DNA from: Heterobasidion occidentale
Lineage: Eukaryota; Basidiomycota; Agaricomycetes; Russulales; Bondarzewiaceae
Assembly: GCA_039111635.1 (NCBI GenBank)
Contig: JBCAQO010000004.1
Coordinates: forward strand, 186,001-250,000
Reading direction: 5' to 3'
Length of the DNA: 64,000 nucleotides
A model generated the notes under the pieces. It made no database searches. It had not been told where the DNA came from and saw only the letters and a program-made list of their open reading frames with translations. The position numbers and the translations under genes were made by a program. Shown one piece after another: positions 1 to 10,871 of this stretch (its first letter is position 1; each line of letters opens with the position of its first letter).

Positions 1-2
1 TG

Positions 3-185
3 GTCCTCCTTCGTGCAGTCTGCGGCCGGAGCTTGCCGGAGGCCGGCGGGCGGGCTTTTGTATTGGGCAGTGATGTGATTGGGCTCGAGACACGCGAGCA
101 GGCGCGCGCGATGTTGACGCGTCCTCCGTCGACTCCCAGTCTTTTCATGGCCAATCACTATTTACCAACGAAGAAGAGTTCTTGA
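3..185 (+). CDS. possible 3' end of a gene entering from the left
   Basis: A frame is open from the first bases of the window to a TGA at 183-185, about 60 codons, with ordinary mixed composition. If real it is the C-terminus of a gene whose body lies outside the window. I recognise no family, and a 60-codon open frame at a window edge can arise by chance, so this is a weak call. Confidence 0.22.
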   Translation, partial: VLLRAVCGRSLPEAGGRAFVLGSDVIGLETREQARAMLTRPPSTPSLFMANHYLPTKKSS

Positions 186-1501
186 ATCCGGGTCCCTCGA
201 CATTCCCCTCAAAAGTGATTCGCCGGCCACTGCCCTCGATCGCTTGCCACACTGCTCTGTGTCAAACTGAGAATTTCAGCCTGAAGCTACAATACCAGAC
301 TCTAAGTCTTTGAGCGCTTTGAGCCGTCAGGTTGAGCAGCTTGTTTCTGTCTGTCTCCATCACAAGATACTCTCATGGTCTCTATACGGTTGCTGAGCGC
401 CACCTTGCTACGGAAAATGTGCAGTTCGAGGACGTGAGTGTCTACATGCTCTTTTTCGTGACACCAGTACATGTTTTTGGAAGGCTGAGCTGACAATAAC
501 CCTCGACGCACCCTATCCCCTCTATCTGAGATCCAGGTGCTGAATCCGAGAAGGAAAGGACAAGACACCCTGCATATAGCTGTACTATCGATCAAGACTG
601 AAGTACCCTGAGCCTTGGGCATGCGAGATATATGTGTATGCTCTTCCACAGGGTGAGGTGTAACTCAATTTCCTCATGCATGTCGACTGAAGTTAGGCAG
701 TCAGGTGTCAAGACGTCATTCGAAGATAGCACAGAAGTTGTTGTGAAATGATGACAGTGAGAACTAGATCGCGCAGACTGTTCATTGCACGAATATACCG
801 CGTAGAAACTTTCCAACGATCGTGCACGCTCCTGTAATGTCGTGGCCGGACATGTCGCTACTGTGAGTGCATATCGGTTCGTGCTGTGAAATTCCAGCGG
901 TGTTGGACGATATCTCACCTTCGTCACGACCTCGGGGAAATCGCTGCTGCCAGTAATCCGTCGGACTGCACGATGTGAGTATCGCTGCGACTCATGACGA
1001 TACCCTCTCAGTGAACGTTCTCGATTCGCACTAGCTGACACTCCAAGATAGTGTGACTCACCGAGTAACTGCTAGGGCCAGTAGGTATCATCCTCTAGAA
1101 TTGGTTCCTTTTTGGCACGATTGAGACACGCTCCTCCTCATCGTCACATCGTCCTGCACGATGAAGACGTCGATCGATCCTGATACCGTTTCATGTATGT
1201 GTTCCTTCCATTGGATGCTTCGGTTGATCCTCAGCGAGGTCTTCGTAGATCGCTTTTGCTCCCCAAATTCTGAAGCACATTCGGTCTTCAAGGTTCTTTT
1301 CGGGGCAAAGCATCATGTGGATTGCGGTTTTCACGTCTGCATCCACTCGTTGAGCGAAGCCCTATATGCGACGGGAGGAGATGAAGATAATCTACTGTTA
1401 AGACCACATAGGTTTCGATCATGGTGTGGAGCATCATGAGGATACGGGCAGGCGTCGCGACTGTCTAGAAAATGAGGACGAAGGAAATGAATCAGCAGCG
1501 T
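186..1501. other. no gene recognised
   Basis: Several overlapping short open frames lie on both strands, but none has a recognisable motif or a consistent splice pattern. The right end (about 1440-1501) reads into an acidic stretch on the plus strand just before the intron that opens the V-ATPase relic, so upstream decayed exons of that gene may be hidden here. Confidence 0.4.
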
Positions 1502-1957
1502 GTAAGTGATCATCGATTTTACTTGGACACTTCGCGGCCGATGAAATTATAATCTCGCTTGTAGGAGCAGCTTGGTTTCGTGATTTATCAAGACATCACC
1601 TCCATCGAATTCTGGCTGGAAGGCATATCACACATAACATCGTACGTTCGTCTGTGGATGCTTTTGGAGGTGTTGTGGAGTATGACGTGAGAGAACGATT
1701 TGGGGACAGAAGGTGTAATCGGGTCAACCGCTCCCCCAATCGTGTTTGTACTGTGGTCTGTCCTCGCGGCTTTCATCCTTTGTATCTTCGAGGTACGTGC
1801 CATGCTTCTTTACACATCGATAATCCCCTTTGGGCATGCTGGCCGACATCTTCGGGGCAAGGCAGTTGTTGACATTTTTGCACGCCCTCCGGCTGTACTG
1901 GGTGGTGGCTATGTACGTGTTCTGCCCGCACAGGGTTCCCATCGGCTGTTCATGATG
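1502..1957 (+). pseudogene. decayed C-terminal part of a V-ATPase subunit a (V0 a) gene
   Basis: Subunit a is the large membrane protein of the V0 sector of the proton-pumping vacuolar ATPase. After a plausible intron (1502-1564), one frame from 1565 reads like the penultimate membrane region of the family: a segment corresponding to IHQ..HTIEF, then ISHITSYVRLW, where the arginine matches the essential proton-path arginine of SYLRLW, then LEVLWSMT. It hits TGA at 1688-1690 and continues in the same frame as EGVIGS, a membrane segment and CIFE. A donor follows (GTACGT, 1793) with an acceptor at about 1872-1873, after which the frame gives FLHALRLYWVVAMYVF, the family's LHALRLHWVEAMSKF. Several residues of the ALSLAHAQL helix are missing. 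No N-terminal cytoplasmic half was found. The stop and the gap indicate a relic. Family assignment comes from remembered motifs, not from a search. Confidence 0.55.
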
Positions 1958-2352
1958 GGCGCCCTGCTGGCAAGGACGCATGTTCATGGCCTCGGCGATC
2001 TGTTTCCAGCAGTTCGTGCTGTTGTGCTTTGCCGGATTGAACGAGGCCTGGGAGGGAGGAAGCGCGTGAGCGCTACGCCGTCTGCGGACGTAACTTTTAT
2101 TGGCCAGATCGAATTGGAGCAGGTGTTTGGGCGCATGGAGTTGTCTTTATCGGATGCATGTGTGGACGGTTGTTTGGGCGGGAGCGGCCGGACGTGCGGG
2201 GGAGGAGTGCCTTGTGGGGTAAGTTTCCCCGCATTTGGACGCGCACGGTGGCTGTGCGCCCTTCATAAGCGAGGGATCTGTGAAATCGCAACGTTCTCAT
2301 CTTGCGTCCTCCCCTTTCCCTCATTTTTCTCCTAGAGGTGCGTGCCCGACCC
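1958..2352. other. upstream region of eEF3, nothing else recognised
   Basis: No supported gene. It is bounded by the V-ATPase relic on the left and the TATA box of the eEF3 gene on the right. The plus-strand frame that stays open here has no family features. Confidence 0.4.
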
Positions 2353-2358
2353 TATAAA
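2353..2358 (+). promoter_or_regulatory. TATA box of the eEF3 gene
   Basis: TATAAA lies about 200 bp upstream of the ATG, followed by a pyrimidine-rich stretch, the usual layout for strongly expressed fungal genes. About 60 bp of the leader looks like a 5'-UTR intron (see next entry). Confidence 0.55.
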
Positions 2359-2492
2359 GCTCCCCGTCGTCTGCTCATCTGTCCCTCCTCACAGTACTCG
2401 GCCATCTCATAGACTTAGAAGCCTTCTTTGTCCTTGTCGCCTTTGTGTGTGCAACTCGCCCTCAACGAATTTTACCCGTCACGTTTTCCAAG

Positions 2493-2551
2493 GTCTGTCG
2501 CTTGTTGTTGGCATGTATGCTTGGTGACAACGGCTGAACGTCTCTGCTCAG
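2493..2551 (+). other. probable 5'-UTR intron of the eEF3 gene
   Basis: A GTCTGT donor and a CTGCTCAG acceptor enclose 59 bp, ending nine bases before the start codon. Leader introns are common in highly expressed translation-factor genes. Inferred from splice signals only. Confidence 0.4.
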
Positions 2552-2560
2552 ATACCAGAA

Positions 2561-5500
2561 ATGCCAGCTGCCACCGCCACCGCCCCTGCTACTACTATCC
2601 CCTCCCCTGCTTCCCTCAAGGCCGCCGCCCATGGCCAAGTTGATGCCGTCGCCCTCTTTGCCGCCGACAAAGCTGCGCGCAAGAGCGCCTCTGAGGCCGT
2701 TGCTGCTCTCGCCCTGAAAGATGGCGCGTCAGCTCTGAGGTCCACTGGCTTCACCGACTTGGTCATTAAGGCCCTCGCCGACAAGAAGTCTCCCGCCGCA
2801 CGCGAAGGCGCTGCGGAAGTCATCGCTATCGTTGTCAACACGGCCGTCCAGGCGCTCGAGCCATCCTTCATTGACTCGGGTCTCTATGCCGCCCTGCTCG
2901 AGGCCTTTGCCGATAAGACGCCTGCCGTAAGGACGGCGGCCGTCGACGCGGTCCGGACGTACGTAGCCAAGGCGAGCCCATGGGGCACTGGACTTCTGCT
3001 TCCTGCCCTTCTTCATGAGATCAAGACCGCCGGAAAGTGGCAGGTCAAGACTGGGTCGCTCGCGATCCTCGACCAGCTCGTCGAGAGCGCGCCGGTTCAG
3101 ACTGCCAAGTTGATGCCCGAGATCGTCCCCGTCCTTTCTGAGGCGATCTGGGATACCAAGGCGGATGTGAAAAAGGCGGCGCGCGAGTCGCTCACGAAGG
3201 CCACCGCTCTGGTGTCCAACAAGGATATTGAACGCTTCATTCCTGCCCTTATTAAAGCCCTGATTAATCCGGTCGAAGAGGTGCCGAATACGATCCAGCT
3301 CCTCTCTGCCACCACCTTCGTTTCCGAAGTGGATTCTCCTACTCTTTCTCTCATGGTCCCCCTCCTTTCCCGAGGCCTTTCCGAGAAACTGACGGCGACG
3401 AAGCGCAAGGTTGCTGTGTAAGTCTACTCATGGCATGTGGTTGATCACGCGCTGATGTTCGATGCTCGATGCAGCATTGTCGACAACATGGCCAAATTGG
3501 TCGACTCGCCCGTGACCGTCAGACCGTTCCTTCCAAAACTCCTCCCCGGCCTTCTCAAGGTCGAGACCACCATCGGTGATCCCGAGGCCCGCAGTGTCGT
3601 CGGTCGGGCGATCGCGACGCTCCGCCAGGTTGGCGAGGTCCCGACGGGCGACGGCTCGGACCTTCCGCCACTGAAGCAGGCCGAATCGGGCCAGCTCGCG
3701 CACTCGCTCATCTCGATCTACAAGAAGTCCGGCGCTAACCCGGTTCCGTCCGTCGCCGATGAGGTCACCATCTACGTCTCGCGCCTTGCAGCCAACCTTG
3801 CCAACGCGAAGAACTTCGATGTCCCAGATTGGGACGCGCTGGCGCCCTACCTCGCCTTCCTCGCTCAGTCTCCCGAGCCCGTCACCATTGCGCGCGAGTG
3901 GGTGGTTCGCTCGGCCACAGAGGGCACCGACGAAGGCGAGGCGCTCGAAGACGAGGAGGAGGGCGAGGATCTGTGCAACTGCCAGTTCTCCCTTGCGTAC
4001 GGTGCCAAGATCTTGTTGAACACGGCGACGCTCCGTCTTAAGCGCGGTCACCGCTATGGTCTTTGCGGTAAGAATGGCACAGGAAAGTCGACTTTGATGC
4101 GCGCGATCACGAACGGGTAAGCAGCACATCCTTCCGTTGTAAATAACCCTTTTGGTTGACCCTTTGTCGATTACAGTCAAGTCGAGGGCTTCCCGTCCCC
4201 CGACGAGGTCCGCACCTTCTACGTCGAGCACGACATCGATGGTAGCGAGGAGGATACTTCTGTCCTCCAGTTCATCCTTTCCGATGAGCGTATCCTCGCT
4301 GACAAGACGGAAGTCATTGAGACCCTCGCTTCCGTTGGGTTCAGCGACGAGAGGCAGCAGCACGCCATCGGCAGTCTTTCCGGCGGTTGGAAGATGAAGC
4401 TCGCTCTCGCTCGTGCGATGCTCTTCAAGGCCGATATCCTCTTGCTCGATGAGCCGACTAATCATTTGGATGTCGTCAACGTTGCCTGGCTCGAAAACTA
4501 CCTCACTGGCCTTACCCACTGCACTTCGATCATCGTCTCGCACGACTCTGGGTTCCTCAACAATACCATCACCGACGTCCTTCACTTGAACCGCTTCAAG
4601 CTGCGCCGCTACAGGGGCAACCTAGAAGCCTTCGTCAAGCAAGTTCCCGAGGCCAAGTCCTACTACACTCTCGAGGCGGCTGAGGACTATCGCTTCAAGC
4701 TCCCCAACCCTCCTTTGCTCGAGGGTGTCAAGACAAAGGAGAAGTCGTTGCTCAAGATGCGCAGTGTCGGCTACCAGTACCCATCTCAACCCGTTCAGCA
4801 GCTGTACGACATCACGCTGCAAGTCTCCCTCTCTTCCCGCGTCGCCGTCCTCGGCCCTAATGGCTCCGGCAAGTCCACGCTTGTCAAGTTGCTCACTGGC
4901 GAGATGGAGCCCAACAAGGGCGGCGAGGTGTGGAAGCACCCGAACTTGGTCATCGGCTACGTCGCCCAACACGCTTTCCACCACATTGATCACCACCTCG
5001 ACAAGACGCCTTTGGAGTACATGCTCTGGCGGTACCAGACGGGCGAGGATCTGGAAGAGATGTCCAAGGCGAACCGGCAGATCTCTGAGGAGGAGCAGCA
5101 GAAGATGAAGGATGGGTCGCTCGTCATCGTCGAGGGCCAGAAGCGTCTCATCGACGAGGTTGTGGCGCGCAAGAAGTTGAAGCAGTCGTACGAGTACGAG
5201 GTGTCGTTCAAGGGCCTCAGCTCTTCGGAAAACATCTGGCTGCCGCGTGATGAGCTTGTCAAGCGTGGTTTCGAAAAGGCGAGTCCGTTTTAGCGCGCGG
5301 ATCCCGCTCTCATGCTCATTCCATTAACTTTGCTGTCCTCGATTTATAGAAAGTTATCGAGGTTGACACTCGCGAGGCCCAGCGCCTCGGCCTGCTCCGC
5401 CCCCTCGTTCGTCGGGAGATCGAGCAGCACTTCGCTGACTTCGGCCTCGAGCCCGAGTTTGTCTCACACAACACCATGCGTGGTCTTTCCGGTGGTCAAA

Positions 5501-6043
5501 AAGTGAAGATCGTCCTCGGCGCTGCTACATGGCGCCGGCCGCACGTCATCTGCCTGGATGAGCCGACCAGTACGTCATCCCTTCCTCGCGCAGTCTGTCT
5601 TCAGCTAATGTGACCTCCGCCTTCAGACTATCTCGATCGCGAATCGCTTGCTGCGCTCATCGAGGCCCTCAAGGTCTTTGAGGGCGGTGTCCTTATCATC
5701 ACTCACAATCGCGATTTCTCCGAGTCGATCTGCAAGGAGGTGTGGGCAATGCGCGATGGCCACCTCGAGGCATCTGGTCACAACTGGGTTGAGGGTCAGG
5801 GCGCTGGCCCTCGCATCGACAAGAAGGATGGCCCGGAGGAGGACACGTACGACGCCATGGGCAACAAGATCGAAAACAAGAAGCAGAAGAAGATCACCTC
5901 TGCTGAGGCGCGCAAGGTTCGTGGTCGTCTACCTTCTTTTCCTGCATGCGATGAGTGCTGACACGTCGATTTTTCTCCAGCTCAAGAAGGAGCGCATGGC
6001 ACGGAAAAAGCGAGGCGAGGAGATCAGCGACGACGAGCTCTGA
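2561..6043 (+). CDS. TEF3: elongation factor eEF3 (fungal ABC-F translation ATPase)
   Basis: Fungus-specific ribosome-bound ATPase that helps eEF1A deliver aminoacyl-tRNA and promotes release of E-site tRNA. Exons are 2561-3417, 3475-4116, 4177-5278, 5350-5569, 5627-5916 and 5981-6043, giving 1057 residues, close to the yeast length. Visible in order: alanine-rich HEAT-type repeats (about 1-320), a first ABC cassette with Walker [10 protein letters not shown] (about 480) and signature SLSGGW, a second cassette with GPNGSGKST (about 726), a chromodomain-like insertion, signature LSGGQK, and a lysine-rich C-terminus. Yeast eEF3 is essential. The fourth intron (5279-5349) begins with GC, not GT; no GT donor keeps the frame. 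Upstream are a TATA box and a probable leader intron, consistent with strong expression. Confidence 0.97.
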
Positions 6044-6477
6044 ACCTGTGGGCGCGCTCGACTGTACTTTTCTCTTCTAGTCACGACGGACTCGCCTCCC
6101 TCCACGACATCTATCTTATTTCCTGGATCATGTGTCACCCTAGCAGCTTGTGTGTTTTGTCCTTGTTGTCGCATCTGTACTCTACCGCTCGTGTCGTACT
6201 TCTTTAACTATTTGTCTGCAATATTATATATCTTCATACTATTCTCTGTGGACGTGAGTGCTATTTGCAGTGGGTCCGTGTTTTTGCAACTCCAAAATGA
6301 TCCAAAGAATTGGTGCCAAGCCCACGGGCCGCGGCAAGGGCAGAACGATTTCCGGGCTTGGCCACTGCTTGGCCCCAGTACTGCTTCAGTGCTGCGGCTA
6401 TTTCCAATTATTCTGGTGTTCAGCCTCTTGCCTCAGCCACGACTCACAGCCTTGCCTGCGCTGCGCGATTGCTCGTG
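6044..6477. other. eEF3 3' region and spacer
   Basis: The eEF3 3' UTR and the spacer before the next promoter. Short open frames on the plus strand here have no recognisable content. No terminator-type signal can be assigned with confidence. Confidence 0.4.
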
Positions 6478-6485
6478 TATATAAG
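6478..6485 (+). promoter_or_regulatory. TATA box of the M50B-like peptidase gene
   Basis: TATATAAG lies about 170 bp before the ATG at 6656, in an otherwise GC-rich context. Confidence 0.45.
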
Positions 6486-6655
6486 CCCCGGCCGTTCGAC
6501 GTTCGGGATTCAATTTGACGCCGCCTCCACTCACTTGGACATTACCCTCAAAGCAATCTGCGCAGACTTACACGGGCGCCTCTTTGTGGCTCTCTGAATA
6601 TTGCAGCATAGAAAAGGAACAGCGCGAGAACGAGATTACGACAAGGACCGAGACG

Positions 6656-8261
6656 ATGCCGTTGATCGATTATGACCAGGCGCAGACGTTCAATGCGTCC
6701 ACGACGTTCCATTACGCGCGCGACTTCGAGTCGAGGATCACGCCGAACGCAACGCAGCGGACGACGCTGATCGTTGCTGGGTGCTATATTGTTGCTATCG
6801 CCATTCTTTGGTGAGTCTCGATTTTGTGCGTGGTTTGAGGATGGGGACGTATGTTCGTGGGACTGTGCGCTCATCGTGTCGCTGTTCATTAGGCATGTGC
6901 CGTTTTTGAACTATATAAGTGAGTGGTCATTCTGTTTTGCTGATTGGAGGCTTGGGGCACGCTTCCGCTTGACGAATGGTGGACTGATGTATTTTGTGGG
7001 TTGCGTTGGCTGGTAGTTTATCCATTCAAGTGAGTGTAGCGTCCATGAAGCTGAGCGAGTCTGGGCGCGAGTTGACCTGTGAATGATCGATTTCTTGTAG
7101 GCTGCTTACGGTCGGGTTCCATGAAGTGAGTTGATCTCGTATATGATCCAATATCCTAGAGGTGGCTAAATTGATGGTGCATTACAGATGAGCCATGCCT
7201 TCGCCGGCGTGTTGACGTGCGCGCACATACACTCTATCGAGCTCGATCGTGAGTTCGCCGTCCTTGACCATCCGTAGAGAAATTGTTAACATTAGAGGTA
7301 TCTTCTTCCTCTGAACAGCGGACGAAGGAGGCTCGACGCGGATGTCCGGTGGGATCTCCTGGATCACGTTGCCGGCAGGCTACCTCGGCTCCTCGTTCAT
7401 CGGCGCGGTGCTGATAACGTGCGGGTTCGACACAAACGCCAGCAAAATCGCCAGCCTCGTCTTGGCGGTATTTTTCCTGTTTACGCTATGGTGGGCGCGG
7501 CGAAACTGGCTGTGAGTTTCTTGTATTCTCTGTATTTTGTGACGTGAGCGTCCGTATAGCTGCCTATATGCTCATGGGGTCTATTGGGCGCATAGGACCT
7601 GGGTGCTGATATTGGGCATGTCGGGATTGATTGTGCTGTTTTGGTTCGTCGGAGGGGGTGTTGCGCTGAGATTCTTCGTGCGTGTGTTCTCTCTTTTCCA
7701 AGCTTTCCTTCCTTAGAGAGGCTAGGTTCTGTTTATCGGAGTCATGTCGTGTTTGTATGTGCTCTGGGATGTCATAGGTCCGCCGTCATATTCATGAATC
7801 TCGTCCTGTAAGCTGATCCGATATGTATCTTAGATGACACCATTGCCCGAAAAGTGAATAGCTCAGATGCCTCTGCATTCGCTGATATTTGCGGCTGCTG
7901 TCCGTCCCAAGGCGAGTGTTCTCTGGGGATTATTCATCCGAGCTTTCGCTAATAACTCGGACATACCTCTCATAGTCTGGGGAGTCATTTGGCTCATCCA
8001 GGCGTTCATATTCTTTGCTCTCGGCATCATCGTTGGCTTGGTCGCGTTCAAGGTTCGAGCGCTGCTCTGCGCGTCTGACTTTATGGGTTTGCTGATCACG
8101 GTCCCTTACAGGAGTCAGCGGCGCAGCAGAAGGAGGATGCTTCGCATTTCCTTCCCGTCCCGGGATCTAGCGGTGCTCTGTCGACGTCCCCGCTGTCTGC
8201 GTTATCCCTTTCTCTTCTTGTTTGTGCGTCCTCTGTATTCCTCACGCTGTTTCGCCCATAG
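6656..8261 (+). CDS. M50B-like membrane metallopeptidase
   Basis: Predicted integral membrane zinc peptidase of the M50B-like family, related to site-2 proteases; substrate unknown. The model has eleven exons: 6656-6810, 6893-6918, 7017-7029, 7101-7125, 7188-7248, 7319-7511, 7596-7677, 7726-7777, 7834-7911, 7976-8052 and 8112-8261. All phases close to 303 residues. The first membrane helix is encoded at the end of exon 1. The catalytic motif HEMSH (HExxH) is split after HE by an intron, and SGGI.W.TLPAGYLGSS with further helices follows. Exon 3 is only 13 nt and exon 4 only 25 nt. Intron 9 (7912-7975) starts with GC. The tail is serine-rich. The family call rests on HExxH plus the typical PDEGG.TRMSGG segment. 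Confidence 0.88.
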
Positions 8262-8910
8262 CGTTACCGCCTTGCTTTGATATCTGTTGGCATGATGATC
8301 TTTCTTGATAATTGTATATCCTTGTTACTATATTATAACGCAAACTTCCACATTTTGTGTGGCGTTGTTTGGTGTTGCTCGTCTTCAACATCACCGGTTT
8401 TGGTCTTCATAGTCCGTTTCGCAATGGTCGCTCTCGCCTTCCTTCATAAACGCCCTATTCCTGCTTCTTATGAAAACAGTGCGACACATAGCGAGCTTCG
8501 TACTCCGTATGGTCTTCATTACTGTTCATAGAATTTATGGTTACCTTGTAAGGATAATGTATATCACGGACTTTTTGGATACCATCTATATGATGAAGCT
8601 TACATGTTACGTAGTTATCGGGGACGACAAGAGTACTGCGCAAAACTTAAGTCAGGGTTATCCATGAAAATGGAGTATTTTCCGTAGCTTTGTCTAGTGT
8701 AATGACTATGACTAGCGGATGTTACGTCATAGCGCCGTCCTCCAGAGCGCCGTTTGTCGTGTGAAGCACTCCATCCTGTACTCGTCCTGTGTTTGTGCCA
8801 CTGTTTCTTATGCTCTCCGTAGCGCAGTCCCAATTGGCATCAGGAGCACATCACAATTCACCTTCTCGTGGTCTCCAACATACTGACACATTTCCTCACT
8901 TAAATACCTG
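8262..8910. other. intergenic, no gene recognised
   Basis: AT-richer stretch between the peptidase gene and the F-box gene. Overlapping short frames lie on both strands without motifs. The last hundred bases are presumably the promoter and leader of the F-box gene. Confidence 0.4.
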
Positions 8911-10598
8911 ATGGTTACTTCCTTCAATGCGGACGTCAAGCCTCATCAGGCTCTGAATATCTACGAAATCCTCGAAAACATCTTCGAGCACCTCGACCAA
9001 TCCTCTAATGTCACGAACGCCCGCGTCTGTAAGCTCTGGTCAGATGCTGCGTTAGACAATATCTGGCGAGTCATCAATGATATTGAATGCATCACCCAAC
9101 TGCTGCAGCCTGCAAACGAGCCAGCAGGATACTGGGACACAATAGTCTGTCGCTTTCCCGAGTCATTTTACTTCCTCGATTTGAACAAGCTCCCTAATAA
9201 TAGGATGAGTCGATGACGTTCGCCATTGATTCTGCCTCGTGGGCGCGATTCGCTCATTACGCGCCCCGTATACGCGAGTTCCAATTCACGTCTTCCGACA
9301 ACAGGAGCATGCAGGAGGTTTACCGATTACTGGTCGATGTTGCAATTCGCCGTCGGACGTCGACACTCCTCCCCAATCTCCGCTCTCTTAAATGGCTTGC
9401 AGGGCCTAAATTTCTCCCGTTATTTGCCACTGCTACTGTCCAGGACTTCTCTTTCCGCATCGATTGGCCCAAAGGAAAATATCCGTATGACCAGTTTGCT
9501 CTGGACATTCTTCAGTCGATGCCCAGAATCACGTCTCTAGCATGCGACTGGGTCCACGGGAAGGAACATGGCCTCGGGTCGCTGCTCTCTTTATTGCAAG
9601 GCTACCAGGGCCTGACGGAGATCACCTTGCCCGCGGAGCGCCTCAACGATCAAGCACTCACCGAGCTCTCAAAGTTGGCCGATTTGCGCACCATCTCGTT
9701 CGAATACACTCTGGACGAGCATCGCATCTGCCGCGGAAACCAATTTGAAAGCATATCAGACGCCCCTGAATATTCATTTGCTCTCGAACCGGGCGCGTTT
9801 CCATCACTGATCAACTTGTCCGTGTACCTTAGGCTCTCTGACGCTGAGCGCTTGCTCACGCATCCGAACCTGGTCGCATCACGATTACGGAGTTTGTTCT
9901 TCATCAGCGTGGCCACCCAGCCGGCCCCCGTCATGCAAGAATTCTGCCGTACGTTAGCCGCAAGGTGCAAGTCATTGACGAGCTTGATTTTGAACTTTCA
10001 ATGGGCCCTCGAAGAGAGCGGCAGTGACTTCGACCACGATCATGAGAACCCGCTCACCGCGGTGGCTATAAAGCCGCTGCTTGCCATTCGAAGCTTGACC
10101 ACTCTGCACTTGGCGCAAGCTCTGCCGTTGACCCTTCATGACGATGATCTCCTCGTGATCGTCCGAAGCCTCCCACTCCTCGAAGACCTCAGCCTCAATT
10201 TTCGCCCGGCCGTCTTGATTCCGCCGAATCTCACCATGGGCGCGCTGCCCATCTGCGCAGAGCATTGCTCGCGCCTGCGGGAATTGTCACTCTACATGGA
10301 CACAGAAAAAATTCCATCATCTAGGCTCACGCATGCCTTTTCACCGACACTCGAGACGCTCCGAATTGGCCCCTCAGAGCTCAAGCCGGTGTCTTGTATT
10401 AGAGTGGCCCTTTTCTTGTCGCGCCTACTGGCACGCGAGACAAAAGTATTGATGGGACAGGATGTGGATGATCCAGAGGACCCGATGGACATTGATGAAG
10501 AAGAATGGGATAAAGTCAAGAACCTTGTCACGGGGATGATTCATGCCAGAATGGATGAACGGGAGGGCAATAGTCGAGATCTGTCGACAATGTCATGA
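8911..10598 (+). CDS. F-box/LRR-type protein
   Basis: Probable substrate adaptor of an SCF ubiquitin ligase, of the large mushroom F-box family. Two exons, 8911-9144 and 9204-10598, give 542 residues. The 59-bp intron (donor GTCTGT, branch-like CTAAT, acceptor AATAATAG) joins two frames that otherwise look frameshifted. An F-box-like helix set lies near residues 12-55 (IYEILENIFEHL, then ARVCKLWSDAAL). It is followed by leucine-rich irregular repeats and an acidic C-terminal segment (about 500-515). The target is unknown. No pathway link to its neighbours. Confidence 0.8.
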
Positions 10599-10871
10599 TC
10601 TGGAGCGTGCTTGTATTATCGCTTACATTTCTCAGTCTCGCTATTCTGCATCATGTATATCTAGTAATCATTAGCGGATCGCTTCGTCGCATACAGAGCG
10701 TCGACTTCGTCAACTCAGATCATCTAAGAATGACTCAAGATAAGATAACGATCATAGACTCGAGATCGAGATAATACCAGAAATTGACTCGGACTTTCAC
10801 GCTTTGACTCGATTAACTCGCGACGCTTTAAGCCACGTATCCTCACGTATCTCACCTCCAATTCAGGTCTT

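Noticed and set aside
3428..4585. 385-codon open frame on the minus strand inside eEF3
   Set aside because: It is antisense to conserved eEF3 exons. GC-rich codon bias in the sense gene keeps the opposite strand open, and there are no motifs of its own.
9145..9203. Apparent frameshift between two F-box gene frames
   Set aside because: A 59-bp intron with good donor, branch and acceptor joins the frames exactly.
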